From NCBI RefSeq assembly GCF_015767245.1, contig NZ_JADOTV010000004.1, positions 62,001 to 126,000 of the forward strand: 64,000 bases of DNA. Reading direction: 5' to 3'. The first letter of the stretch is position 1. Every line of letters begins with the position of its first letter. The notes under the pieces were generated by a model that was not told where the DNA came from, did not search any database, and was given only the letters and a program-made list of their open reading frames with translations. The translations under genes were made by a program, and so were the position numbers. Origin of the DNA: Aureivirga sp. CE67. Lineage in GTDB: Bacteria > Bacteroidota > Bacteroidia > Flavobacteriales > Flavobacteriaceae. Positions 9,082-18,576 of this stretch are shown here, piece after piece.

Positions 9082-9225
9082 ATGTTAATAATTTTAAGTT
9101 ATTAATCTAAAATTCAGCTTAAAAGTACTAAATTATAATATATAATTATATACCTTTGCGCTTGGATTATCAATTTAATAACAAAACAAAGTAATAATCA
9201 ATTATTTATAAGTCAAAAATTGTCA

Positions 9226-10062
9226 ATGTCCCTAATTACACTTACTACAGATTTTGGAATAAAAGACCATTTTGTTGGAGCTTTAAAAGGAATGATATTT
9301 AAACAATTACCTGATGTAAATATCGTGGATATTTCACACCATATATCTCCTTTTAATATTACAGAAGCGTCCTATGTTGTGAAGAATGCTTATAAAAGCT
9401 TTCCGGAAGGAAGTGTGCACATGATTGGAGTGGACTGTGAACCAAATCCTGAAAATAAACATATAGCTTTAAAACTAGACGGGCATTATTTTGTTTGTCC
9501 AGATAATGGAGTGATTTCTATGATTGTTTCTGATATTAAACCAGAGCAAATTGTAGAAATTAATGTTCCTGAGTTTCAAAAAACTTCTAATCATATGTTG
9601 ACAGACTTTGTACAAGTTGCTTGTCATATTTTAAGAGGAGGAAAGTTAGAAGTAGTTGGGAAACCATTGGAGAATTACAAAGAATTGACAGAGCTACAAC
9701 CTGTAGTTCAGAAAGGAAATAATCAAATTACTGGAAGTGTTATTTATATTGATAATTACGGAAATGTAGTGACAAATATTAGTAGAAAACTTTTCGAGAA
9801 AATCGGAAATGGAAGACTATATGAGATTGTTGCAAAGAAATATAAGTTTAAAAAAATCTTTGAAAAATATAGTGATATTGTTGATTTTTCTCTTCCTGCA
9901 GAACAACAATATAAAGACGGAAGTCGATTAGCGATATTTAATTCTGGAAATTTCTTGGAACTTGCCATCTATAAAAGTAATTTAGCGACCGTCGGAGGAG
10001 CAAACAGTCTTTTAGGGCTGCGATACCGAGATCATATAGTCGTTAATTTTTTAGAAGAATAA
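9226..10062 (+). CDS. SAM hydroxide adenosyltransferase (DUF62/SAM hydrolase family)
   Basis: A 278-residue DUF62 enzyme that splits S-adenosylmethionine to adenosine and methionine using water or hydroxide. The N-terminus LITLTTDFGIKDHFVGALKG carries the conserved Asp, and YFVCPDNGVIS and IDNYGNVVTNI are family signatures. The C-terminal barrel ends in the usual GLRYRDHIVV region. An in-frame TTG at 9220 gives two more residues, but the ATG at 9226 is preferred. The monooxygenase-like gene follows after 3 bases. Confidence 0.9.
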   Translation: MSLITLTTDFGIKDHFVGALKGMIFKQLPDVNIVDISHHISPFNITEASYVVKNAYKSFPEGSVHMIGVDCEPNPENKHIALKLDGHYFVCPDNGVISMIVSDIKPEQIVEINVPEFQKTSNHMLTDFVQVACHILRGGKLEVVGKPLENYKELTELQPVVQKGNNQITGSVIYIDNYGNVVTNISRKLFEKIGNGRLYEIVAKKYKFKKIFEKYSDIVDFSLPAEQQYKDGSRLAIFNSGNFLELAIYKSNLATVGGANSLLGLRYRDHIVVNFLEE

Positions 10063-10065
10063 AGC

Positions 10066-10374
10066 ATGTTTGTACGTATTGTCAAAATGACTTTTCAAGA
10101 AGATAAAATTGAAGAATTTTTATCAAGATTTGAAAAAAATAGAAATAAAATACGAAATTCAGAAGGTTGTCGTTTTTTAGAATTGTATAGAGATAAGAAA
10201 AATCCAAATATATTTTTTACTTATAGCTATTGGGAAAGTGAGTTTTATTTAGACCAATATCGAAATTCAGAGCTTTTCAAAGGAGTTTGGGCAGGAGTAA
10301 AACCTCTTTTTGATGCCAAACCTGAAGCTTGGAGCGTTGATAAAGTTTTTAGTTCAGAACCTATTTTTGTTTAA
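10066..10374 (+). CDS. Antibiotic biosynthesis monooxygenase (ABM) fold protein
   Basis: A 102-residue dimeric alpha-beta-barrel protein. MFVRIVKMTF, GCRFLELYRDKKNP and FFTYSYWESEFYLDQY fit the ABM family, which includes haem-degrading and quinol-oxidising enzymes and many proteins of unknown function. It lies 3 bases after the SAM hydrolase and 19 bases before gldF, so the four genes probably share a transcript. The substrate is unknown. Confidence 0.85.
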   Translation: MFVRIVKMTFQEDKIEEFLSRFEKNRNKIRNSEGCRFLELYRDKKNPNIFFTYSYWESEFYLDQYRNSELFKGVWAGVKPLFDAKPEAWSVDKVFSSEPIFV

Positions 10375-10393
10375 TAAATATTTTTAATTTTCT

Positions 10394-11119
10394 ATGGTTG
10401 CAATTTTAAAAAAGGAAATAAATTCTTTTTTTTCTAGCCCAATAGGATACCTCGTTATTGCGATATATTTAATAATGAGCGGTCTTTTTCTTTGGGTGTT
10501 TAACGATAATTTTAATATCCTAAATGCAGGATTTGCAGATTTGACCAGCTATTTTTTCTTAGCACCTTGGTTTTTAATATTTTTAATTCCTGCAATAACA
10601 ATGCGAAGCTTTTCAGATGAGTATAACGCTGGAACAATTGAGATTTTAAAAACGAAACCAATTTCAGATTGGGGAATTATTTTAGGGAAATATCTAGCAT
10701 CGCTTATTTTAATTATTACTGCAATTCTTCCAACAATTGTATATGTATACAGTATTTATGAATTAAGTAATCCTATTGGAAATATCGATTTCGGAAGTAT
10801 TATCGGATCTTATATTGGACTTCTGTTTTTAGCAAGTTCTTTTTCTGCAATAGGTATTTATACTTCTACTTTAACAAAAAATCAAATTGTTTCTTTTATA
10901 ATAAGTATTTTCATTTCGTTCTTTTTGTTTTATGGTTTCGAAGGATTAGCAAATTATAATCTTTTTGGAAATATGGATTATGTGATCCAGCAAATTGGAA
11001 TGAATGAGCACTTTAAGAGCATTAGTCGTGGTGTGATTGATTCTCGTGATTTGATTTATTTTATCAGTATCACACTTTTCTTTTTAGTATTAACAAACTT
11101 TAGATTGAAAAATGAATAA
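10394..11119 (+). CDS. gldF: Gliding motility ABC transporter permease GldF
   Basis: A 241-residue integral membrane permease with six predicted spans. The N-terminus MVAILKKEINSFFSSPIGYL and FSDEYNAGTIEILKTKPISD are typical of ABC-2 permeases of the GldF type. In flavobacteria GldF, GldG and the ATPase GldA form an ABC transporter that some species need for gliding. GldA is not in this window. It overlaps gldG by 8 bases, which indicates translational coupling. Confidence 0.93.
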   Translation: MVAILKKEINSFFSSPIGYLVIAIYLIMSGLFLWVFNDNFNILNAGFADLTSYFFLAPWFLIFLIPAITMRSFSDEYNAGTIEILKTKPISDWGIILGKYLASLILIITAILPTIVYVYSIYELSNPIGNIDFGSIIGSYIGLLFLASSFSAIGIYTSTLTKNQIVSFIISIFISFFLFYGFEGLANYNLFGNMDYVIQQIGMNEHFKSISRGVIDSRDLIYFISITLFFLVLTNFRLKNE

Positions 11120-12761
11120 GAAACAAACCCCTATAAAAATTGTCATTCTATTAGTTGCTGTTATTCTTATCAATGTTGTAGGAAGTAAAATTCATGAAAG
11201 ATGGGATTTGACACATGATAAAAGATACACACTTTCAGAAGCATCAGAAAATATAATTGCTGAGGTAAAAGAACCAATTCAAATCAATGTTTACTTACAA
11301 GGAGATTTTCCTGCGGAGTTTAAAAGATTACAGATTGAAACAAAACAACTTCTGGAAGAGTTAAAATCTGAAAACTCTAACATTCATTTTCGTTTTGTAA
11401 ATCCAACAGGGCATGAAAAAGATTTGATTGCAAAAGGATTGGAACCAAGTAATCTTCAAGTGCAGGAAGACGGAAAAATGACTCAGGCTATTATTTTTCC
11501 TTGGGCAATTGTAAAGTTTGGAAACAAATCGGAGAATGTAAATTTATTACAAACTGCAATTATCAATGCAGAAGAAGATCAGATAGAAAATTCAATTCAG
11601 GCTTTGGAATATAATTTTATGAATGCAATTCATAGAATAATAAATACGAAAGTAAAGAAAATTGCCATTTTAAAAGGGAATGGAGAATTGGATGATGTTT
11701 ACATTGCAGATATGCTTCGAAAAGTAAAAAACTATTATCATTTAGGAGTTTTTACTCTAGATTCAGTTCAAGCAAATCCGCAAAAAACCGCAAAAGATAT
11801 TCAAGGGTACGATTTAGCAATTATTGCAAAACCATCAGAGAAATTTACAGAAGCCGAAAAATATACAATGGATCAATACATCATGAATGGTGGAAACACA
11901 TTGTGGATGGTTGATAATGCTTATGCGGAATTGGATAGTTTAATGCAAACAGGAGAATCGATGCTTTATCCAAGAGATTTAGGGTTAACGGATTTATTTT
12001 TCAATTACGGAGTTCGAATCAACGCAGATGTTGTAAAAGATCTTTATGGTTCAAAAATATTATTACAGACAGGAACTAAAGGAGGGCAACCTCAGTTTAG
12101 TCAGTTTCCTTGGAAATACCATCCTTTGGTGCTTCCAAACGGAGATAATCCAATTTCTAAGAATACAGAACCAGTTCGCCTACGTTTTCCAAATAGTATG
12201 GATACTTTGAAAAATGGAATTTCTAAAAGAGTTTTATTACAAAGTTCGAAGCTTTCAAAGATTGTAGGTTTACCAAAGATTATTTCTTTAACTGAACTTT
12301 CTAAAAAACCAAATCCAAAACAATTTGAAGGTGAAAAATCTAAAATATTTGGAGTTTTATTAGAAGGAGAGTTTAAATCTGCTTATGCAGATAGAGTAAA
12401 ACCTTTCTCGTTCGAAAATGCAAAAGATAAGGGAGTAAATTCTAAAATGGTTGTAATCTCGGATGGTGATTTTATTCGAAACCAAGTACGAAATAACCAG
12501 CCTACACCATTAGAAGTAGATAAATGGACGAAAGAACGTTTTGGAAATAAAGAGTTTTTGATGAATTCGATTAATTATCTTTTAGATGATTCTGGATTGA
12601 TAAATATTCGTTCGAAAACAATAGATTTAAAACTCTTAGATAAAGAAAAAGCTTTTAAAGAAAGATCAAAATGGCAAATTATAAATATTGTATTGCCACT
12701 TGTTTTACTAGCCATTTTCGGTTTCCTTTTCTATTTTATTCGAAAGAAAAAATATCAATAA
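11112..12761 (+). CDS. gldG: Gliding motility ABC transporter substrate-binding-like protein GldG
   Basis: The 549-residue partner of GldF. It has one N-terminal membrane span (about residues 8-24), a large periplasmic domain of the ABC_transp_aux type starting with RWDLTHDKRYTLSE, and a C-terminal span (LPLVLLAIFGFLFYFI) followed by a basic tail. ISDGDFIRNQV is the conserved end of the periplasmic domain. The gldF overlap confirms the start. In relatives dnaN often follows, but here a terminator and a pseudogene follow instead. Confidence 0.93.
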   Translation: MNKKQTPIKIVILLVAVILINVVGSKIHERWDLTHDKRYTLSEASENIIAEVKEPIQINVYLQGDFPAEFKRLQIETKQLLEELKSENSNIHFRFVNPTGHEKDLIAKGLEPSNLQVQEDGKMTQAIIFPWAIVKFGNKSENVNLLQTAIINAEEDQIENSIQALEYNFMNAIHRIINTKVKKIAILKGNGELDDVYIADMLRKVKNYYHLGVFTLDSVQANPQKTAKDIQGYDLAIIAKPSEKFTEAEKYTMDQYIMNGGNTLWMVDNAYAELDSLMQTGESMLYPRDLGLTDLFFNYGVRINADVVKDLYGSKILLQTGTKGGQPQFSQFPWKYHPLVLPNGDNPISKNTEPVRLRFPNSMDTLKNGISKRVLLQSSKLSKIVGLPKIISLTELSKKPNPKQFEGEKSKIFGVLLEGEFKSAYADRVKPFSFENAKDKGVNSKMVVISDGDFIRNQVRNNQPTPLEVDKWTKERFGNKEFLMNSINYLLDDSGLINIRSKTIDLKLLDKEKAFKERSKWQIINIVLPLVLLAIFGFLFYFIRKKKYQ

Positions 12762-12769
12762 AAAATACC

Positions 12770-12796
12770 AAAGCACTTCAAAAAGAAGTGCTTTTT
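12770..12796 (+). terminator. Intrinsic terminator after gldG
   Basis: Stem AAAGCACTTC (12770-12779) with GAAGTGCTTT (from 12785), then T, eight bases past the gldG stop. Confidence 0.85.
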
Positions 12797-12843
12797 TGTT
12801 TTAAAAAAGATGTTTATTTCATTTCTAAATTTGTAGAACGATC

Positions 12844-13388
12844 TTATATATTGTTAAATAGTTCTATCCAAATTTTATCATCATCCGTTTTATGAATGAT
12901 AAAATAGTTTACATGTTTTATAGTTTTCCCATCTTTTATACTTGAAATATAAAGTAAAGGCGATTTATTTAGCTGAAAGAAATCTAAAGTCGTTAGATAT
13001 CGTTTAAAAAAGTAGTGACTCCTGGTGTATAATTTTTTCCATTTAATTCTAAGTAAACTATGTCAGATTTTATTTTAAATGCTTTTAGTTGTCCGAACAT
13101 TTCTAAAGAAATTTCAGGATCCCCTTCTCCATAAAACTCAAAGGATGTTTCACCATAAATATAATGAATAGAGTGATTAGGTTTTTCTCCATAATTTGAT
13201 CCTATAACATCCCAACTCTCTTCAGTCTCATCAGGATTTTCTAATAGTTCAACAATATTTGTAGTGGTAACATTATGAATTTTGTGTTGCCTATTAAGTT
13301 TAATATTGTTATAATCACAATGGTTTTGTGCAAATGTTGTAAAAGTGCTTACGACTAGTGTTAGTGTAAAAAGTATTTTTTTATTTAT
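12844..13388 (-). pseudogene. Broken gene for a small secreted protein
   Basis: On the minus strand, codons from 13388 read a perfect signal peptide (NKKILFTLTLVVSTFTTFAQ), but the first codon is ATA where ATG is expected, with a TAA directly before it. The frame runs 131 codons and stops at 12993-12995. One base shift at the A6/T6 run at 13006-13011 opens a second frame that continues in the same style (LDFFQLNKSPLLYISSIKDG, then KHVNYFIIHKTDDDKIWIELF) and stops at 12844. It therefore carries two lesions: start loss and a one-base deletion. The family was not recognised. A sequencing error could explain the shift but not easily the ATA. Confidence 0.75.
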
Positions 13389-13582
13389 TTAAATTATAGT
13401 TTTTGTTATAGTTAAAATAAATCTTTTTTTATGTAAATAGTTGTATTTTAAACCGATGGAAGAGCTCTATTAATAAATAGATAGGATTGTGAATAAATGG
13501 TATATTAAGGCAATAAAATATAATACCTTATATATTACTTATATTATCAATATTAGAAAAATAATTCACCTTATAATATAAA

Positions 13583-13610
13583 AAAAGCCTACTTAATTAA
13601 GTAGGCTTTT
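13583..13610 (-). terminator. Intrinsic terminator after the DUF349 gene
   Basis: A near-perfect palindrome GCCTACTTAATTAAGTAGGC at 13587-13606 flanked by A and T runs, 20 bases past the DUF349 stop. The 13389-13580 stretch beside it holds nothing else I can support. Confidence 0.8.
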
Positions 13611-13629
13611 CAATTTGTATAAATTAAAA

Positions 13630-15546
13630 TTAATAATCTAAAGTTCTTATATAAGCTAATTTCTTTTTCCAAATAGCTAAATAATCTTCTTGTTTTGCAA
13701 TGTTTCTTCTAACATTTTTGATTAATGGATTATCTTCAGAAGCATTTGAAATAAAATTGATATTATTATCTAATTGTTGAATTTCCTTCACAATTTCATC
13801 AATTTTCTTTCTGATGAACATTATTTCATTATTAAGTTTTCTAGTGTCATTTTGTTCTAAATAACTATCCACCATATTCTTAAACTTAACCATTTCAAAT
13901 TCATTTCTATCTTCAGAAATTTCGTTGAATACTTTATCTAAAAGCTTGTTAAATTTAATATCAATATGACGTAAGTTTTGAGGAACTCTTCCAAATTGAC
14001 GCCAATCATTAATGATTTCTTTAGCTCTATTTAAATCAATTTTTTCTGAAGAAGTAACTTCCTCTTTAATTTTCTCTAAATATTCTTTCTTTTGGTTAAA
14101 AACTTCTAATTGCTTCTTGTTATCCTCATCCTGATTATCTCTTAATCTATCAAAGAAATGGTTACAGGCATTTTTAAAATCTTTCCAGATTTTGTCAGAT
14201 TGACTTCTTGGTACGTGTCCGATTTTCTTCCAATCCATTTGGATTTTCTTCATCTTCTCCGTTGTAGATTGCCACTCTTCGCTATCTTTTAACGACTCTG
14301 CTAAAGCAATTAATTCTAATTTTTTAGCCAAGTTGTTTTGTTGCTCCGATTTTACATTTTTGTAGAATGCATTCTTTGCATGGTTAAAAGATTTTGTAGC
14401 TGTTTTGAAAAGATTCCAGATTTCTTCATTTCTAGCTTTAGGTACATTTCCAATTTTAAAGAAATCCTCTCTTAAACTCTCTAATTTTTTGATATTTTCT
14501 TGCCAATCAGAGTGCGAAGTAGGTTTTTCTTCTGCTAGAAGTTTAATATCGTTAATTACAGCAAGTTTCTTTTCAATATTTTGCTCAAAAGACTCTTTTA
14601 AGTTTTTATAATACTCGTGTCTTTTATCATGAATTGCTTTTGTGATATCACTAAATTCTTGCCAGATTTCTTCTCTGTGCTCTCTAGAAACAGGTCCAAT
14701 ATCTTCTTTCCAAATTCTGTGAAGATCTTGTAAGTTTTTAAACGCTTCGTTAATATCTTCTAGCTGAGAAAGCTCTCTAGCTCTTTCAATTAATTTCCTT
14801 TTTTCATCAAGGTTGTGTTTAAAGTCTAAATCTCTTAAGTCATTTGAGATGTGAAGTAAATCGTAGAAACGCTCTACATGGAAGTGGTAAGTTTGCCAAG
14901 TATTGTTATACTTATCTTTTGGTACAGGTCCAATTGCTTTCCATTTTTCTTGAATCTTCTGGAAATCGTTAAACATGTTTTTCTCACCATGTGCTTCTTC
15001 TACTAAGTTTTTCAACTCTTCGATAGTCTCCAAGCGAAGCTTTAAATTATCATTTAATCTTTTCTCGATCGCTTGATAATGAGCATCTCTTTTTTCTCTA
15101 TAGCTCCCATAAGCTACATTGAAATTCATCTTGATAGGACTAGAATAATGGAAATCAATAATGTTTCCACCTTCAGCAAGAAACTCCTCTTTTTTCTTCT
15201 CAACTAAAGCATTAAATTTAGAATTAAACGAATTTTTAATTGCATTTACGTGCTTACTAATCAATTGAACAGGATGATTTTTGACAAGCTCTTCTAATGC
15301 CGAAACAAGTTCTTCTTGTGACATTGCATCGTAATCTTGCATTTCGATTTCTTGCTTTTCTTCAGTATCCTGAGATTCTTCAGCCAAGTTTTGGCTTATT
15401 TCTTCTACTGCAGCATTTGTTTCCGCTTCTGCTTCTGACACTTTTTCTTCTACTTGTTCGTTATTCATCATAGTATTTTCCTGTTCTTTTTCGTTAGAAG
15501 TATTTTCTACTTCGTTTGATAAGTTTTCATTTTTTTCGTCTAACAT
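13630..15546 (-). CDS. DUF349 repeat protein
   Basis: A 638-residue cytoplasmic, highly charged, helical protein. The first 75 residues are acidic and low in complexity (rich in Glu, Asn and Gln). After them come five DUF349-type helical repeats, each marked by a W-x-IG-x-VP-like centre: KWKAIGPVPKDKYN, WKEDIGPVSREHRE, DFFKIGNVPKARNE, DWKKIGHVPRSQSD and DWRQFGRVPQNLRH. The role of the family is not settled. Flavobacterial homologues usually sit next to aroE and DUF368 genes, as here. It has no signal peptide or membrane span. Confidence 0.85.
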   Translation of the reverse strand: MLDEKNENLSNEVENTSNEKEQENTMMNNEQVEEKVSEAEAETNAAVEEISQNLAEESQDTEEKQEIEMQDYDAMSQEELVSALEELVKNHPVQLISKHVNAIKNSFNSKFNALVEKKKEEFLAEGGNIIDFHYSSPIKMNFNVAYGSYREKRDAHYQAIEKRLNDNLKLRLETIEELKNLVEEAHGEKNMFNDFQKIQEKWKAIGPVPKDKYNNTWQTYHFHVERFYDLLHISNDLRDLDFKHNLDEKRKLIERARELSQLEDINEAFKNLQDLHRIWKEDIGPVSREHREEIWQEFSDITKAIHDKRHEYYKNLKESFEQNIEKKLAVINDIKLLAEEKPTSHSDWQENIKKLESLREDFFKIGNVPKARNEEIWNLFKTATKSFNHAKNAFYKNVKSEQQNNLAKKLELIALAESLKDSEEWQSTTEKMKKIQMDWKKIGHVPRSQSDKIWKDFKNACNHFFDRLRDNQDEDNKKQLEVFNQKKEYLEKIKEEVTSSEKIDLNRAKEIINDWRQFGRVPQNLRHIDIKFNKLLDKVFNEISEDRNEFEMVKFKNMVDSYLEQNDTRKLNNEIMFIRKKIDEIVKEIQQLDNNINFISNASEDNPLIKNVRRNIAKQEDYLAIWKKKLAYIRTLDY

Positions 15547-15728
15547 CTTTTATAATGTTTAAGTTCCTTACTGTAATATTGTTTGAAAGATAACAATAGC
15601 ACCGAAATTAACAAAAATATCTTACATCAGAAGATTTTTTTTGAAATTATCTTTTTTTTGAAGAATGCTAAATAATCTCTCTTACAAGTATTGTTTTTTG
15701 TTTATGTTTTAAAGAATGAAGCGTTAAT

Positions 15729-16460
15729 TTACTGATTCCAAATCTCCCACGATTTTTCAGCTTGTAAAATCAACATATCATGTCCGTTTTTTATAATTGA
15801 ATTCTTTGATTTTCCTTCTTTTAAAAAGGCAGTTTCTTCTGGATTGTAGACCAAATCATATAATAAGTGATTTTCTGTCAGGTATTTATAAGGTAAATTC
15901 GGTTTTTCTTCAATGTTTGGAAAAGTTCCAATTGGAGTACAATTTATAATTATTTCGAATTCTTCCATAATTTTTTGGTCAATCTCTTCATAAATAAAAT
16001 TGTTCTCAGATTTATTTCTAGAAACAAATTTGTGAGAAATTCCCATTTTATTCAAAGCAAAAACTACAGCCTTCGAAGCTCCACCAGTACCAAGAATCAA
16101 AGCTTTTTTCTGATTTTTAATTAAAGGTTTTATAGAATTTTCAAACCCATATGCATCTGTGTTAAAACCAAATAATTTTCCATCTTTGACTTTAATTGTA
16201 TTTACAGCACCAATTTCTTTCGAAACTTCATCTAAAGCATCCAAATATGGAATTATTTCTTGTTTGTAAGGAATTGTCACATTACAACCTACTAACTTTT
16301 TATTTTCTTCTATTATGGAAGGAAAAAGTTCAATTTGCTCAATATCAAAATTTCTATAAGAGAAATCATTTTCCAAATGTAGCTTTTCAAATTTCTCCTT
16401 AAAATATCCTCTTGAAAATGAATAAGAAATATTTCTTCCTACTAAACCTAACAATTTCAT
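15729..16460 (-). CDS. aroE: Shikimate dehydrogenase
   Basis: A 243-residue NADP-dependent enzyme that reduces 3-dehydroshikimate to shikimate in the aromatic amino acid pathway. The shikimate-binding NISYSFS is at residues 9-15, the catalytic Lys is in NVTIPYKQEI, and GAVNTIKV and the dinucleotide motif GTGGASKAVVFAL are intact. The length is at the short end of the family, as usual for Bacteroidota. The start ATG at 16460 directly abuts the stop of the upstream DUF368 gene, so the two are co-transcribed. Confidence 0.93.
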   Translation of the reverse strand: MKLLGLVGRNISYSFSRGYFKEKFEKLHLENDFSYRNFDIEQIELFPSIIEENKKLVGCNVTIPYKQEIIPYLDALDEVSKEIGAVNTIKVKDGKLFGFNTDAYGFENSIKPLIKNQKKALILGTGGASKAVVFALNKMGISHKFVSRNKSENNFIYEEIDQKIMEEFEIIINCTPIGTFPNIEEKPNLPYKYLTENHLLYDLVYNPEETAFLKEGKSKNSIIKNGHDMLILQAEKSWEIWNQ

Positions 16461-17474
16461 TTATTTCGTTTTTCTATTTCCTAAATAATCAATTAAAAGT
16501 ACCACACCGATTCCTACTAAAATATAGAAAATTGCAAGCCAAGTTTGTCCTTCTCCCAAGTTCGGTAAAAAACGCTCATAATTTTCTACAACATAATTTC
16601 CTTTAGCATCAATCATTGGTTCTCCGTTCTGAGTTCTATAAATCTCATTTTTCCATGGCCAAACAATTCCAAGCGAACCAGTAATAAATCCTATAATCAC
16701 AGAAATAACGATTCCGTGCCAACGTTTTAAAACATAACCTAAAATATGAGAAAGAGAAACCAAACCAAAAGCAGAACCAGCGGTGAACATTCCAGCAATT
16801 TTTAAATATTTAATTAAATGAGGATCATTAAAAGCTTCCCAATTTGCTGTAAATACTGCCGAAATAGCTTTAGACAAGGCATTTACAGAATCTACTAAAA
16901 GAAGTACATAATTTCCTAAAAGAATTAAAATAAAAGAACCTGAAAGTCCAGGAAGTGTCATCCCAGAAACTCCAATAATACCACAGAAAAATACAAACCA
17001 AAGATTGTCATTTTCCTTTGCTGGGTTCATAAAACTAATTGCAATACCAATTCCAACTCCAATTAACATCGAAATAATATTGACGACATTCCAATCCTTA
17101 AAACCTTTACTTATGTAAATTATAGAACCGATAATTAAACCAAAAAACCAGCTCCAAACATATAGTTCGAAATGTGTGATAAAATAATCTAAAACCAGAG
17201 AGACACTGAAGTAACTAAAAGTACTTCCTCCCATGATTAATAAAAGGAAAGGTGCATTTATATATTGAAAAAAGCTCTTAAACCTTCTACTTAGAAGTAA
17301 TTTAAGAGCTTTTCCGTTAAATTTTTTGAATGAATATATTAGTTCTTCATAAAAGCCAAGCACAAATGAAACTGTTCCCCCAGAAACTCCAGGAACTTTG
17401 TTTGCTGCTCCCATTGATAATCCTTTTATGAATAATCCGAAATAGTCTAAAAATTTTCGTTCTTTTCTAGCCAT
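16461..17474 (-). CDS. DUF368 membrane protein (undecaprenyl-phosphate translocase family), copy B
   Basis: A 337-residue multi-span protein of the DUF368 family, whose members (PopT) were shown to return undecaprenyl phosphate across the membrane for reuse in envelope synthesis. The conserved re-entrant motifs are GAANKVPGVSGGTVSFVLG near residue 22 and GLSGSFILILLGNY near 180. A polar loop near the C-terminus (residues 280-310) is longer than in the neighbouring paralogue. It starts 2 bases after the other DUF368 gene ends. Confidence 0.87.
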   Translation of the reverse strand: MARKERKFLDYFGLFIKGLSMGAANKVPGVSGGTVSFVLGFYEELIYSFKKFNGKALKLLLSRRFKSFFQYINAPFLLLIMGGSTFSYFSVSLVLDYFITHFELYVWSWFFGLIIGSIIYISKGFKDWNVVNIISMLIGVGIGIAISFMNPAKENDNLWFVFFCGIIGVSGMTLPGLSGSFILILLGNYVLLLVDSVNALSKAISAVFTANWEAFNDPHLIKYLKIAGMFTAGSAFGLVSLSHILGYVLKRWHGIVISVIIGFITGSLGIVWPWKNEIYRTQNGEPMIDAKGNYVVENYERFLPNLGEGQTWLAIFYILVGIGVVLLIDYLGNRKTK

Positions 17475-17476
17475 GA

Positions 17477-18415
17477 TTACGCTGCTGTTGCTTCTTTTTT
17501 AACTGAAATTCTTTCTAAAAGAAGAATTACTAAAAACCCGACGAAAGCCAAACCGATTGCAAACAGCAACTGATTGTCACCTTCAAAATGGAAAGGAGAA
17601 ATACTTTCTTCCAAAAATGGAACTTTTTCACCTTTAGAGTTCTCTCTCCAAGATAATACTTTTTTCCAAGGCCAAATTTTATTTAACGAACCAATAATAA
17701 AACCAGTTAAGATTGCTAAAGTTGCATTTCTTTGATGGTTAAAACACCATTTTAAAACTCTTGAAAAAGTTAGTAAACCAAAAATTGCACCAGATCCTAC
17801 GATTGCTATAATTTTAAGATTTCTTTCATGAATTGCTTCTAATATAGGTTTGTAAGCTCCAAGAAGAACTAAAATAAAAGAACCAGAAATACCTGGAAGA
17901 ATCATAGCGCAAATAGCCAAAGCTCCTGCAAAGAATAAAAATATTGTAGAATGCGCATCACTTGCTACAGGTTCTAATGTTGTAATAAAATACGCCAAAA
18001 ACCCACTGATAAGTGCTAGAGGAATAGTTACAGCATTCCATTTTTTTACTTGTTTTCCTACAAAAAGAATACTTGCAAGTACTAATCCGAAAAAGAAAGA
18101 CCAAACTAAAACGGGTTTATTTTCTAAAAGCCATGAAATTGTTTTAGCCAAAGAAACCACACTAATTCCAATTCCTAATAAAAGCGCAACTAAGAAATTT
18201 CCGTTCACGGCTTTCCAAGCACTTTTGATTCCTTCTTCTTTTAATGTTTTTAAAAGATTTAGATTTATACTATTTATAGATGAAAGAAGTTCTTCGTAAA
18301 TTCCTGAAATAAAAGCAATTGTTCCTCCTGAAACTCCAGGAACTACATCTGAAGCTCCCATTGCAATTCCTTTAAGAGAAATAATTACATATTGTAAAAA
18401 AGTCCTGTTTTGCAT
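17477..18415 (-). CDS. DUF368 membrane protein (undecaprenyl-phosphate translocase family), copy A
   Basis: A 312-residue paralogue of the next gene downstream, with the same GASDVVPGVSGGTIAFISG and GISGSFILVLLGAY motifs and about eight spans. A TTG at 18439 would add eight residues, but the ATG at 18415 gives an N-terminus that lines up with copy B and is chosen. As the first gene of a likely operon (this gene, copy B, aroE), it faces tgt across a 130-base divergent region. Confidence 0.87.
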   Translation of the reverse strand: MQNRTFLQYVIISLKGIAMGASDVVPGVSGGTIAFISGIYEELLSSINSINLNLLKTLKEEGIKSAWKAVNGNFLVALLLGIGISVVSLAKTISWLLENKPVLVWSFFFGLVLASILFVGKQVKKWNAVTIPLALISGFLAYFITTLEPVASDAHSTIFLFFAGALAICAMILPGISGSFILVLLGAYKPILEAIHERNLKIIAIVGSGAIFGLLTFSRVLKWCFNHQRNATLAILTGFIIGSLNKIWPWKKVLSWRENSKGEKVPFLEESISPFHFEGDNQLLFAIGLAFVGFLVILLLERISVKKEATAA

Positions 18416-18576
18416 GTATTTATTAATTGTTACGGACAAATGTACTATTTTCTAGGTACAATAAATACGGATAAGAAATTAAAAATGTTATAGATTTTTA
18501 AAAACAAAAAGAATCTTCTTTAGGATTCATAATATTATAACTACCACAATTAAAATCTTTCTTATCTTTGCCGACT

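Noticed and set aside
12671-12895. 74-residue ORF on the plus strand overlapping gldG end
   Set aside because: Reads through the gldG 3' end and its terminator in another frame, with low-complexity sequence and no support.
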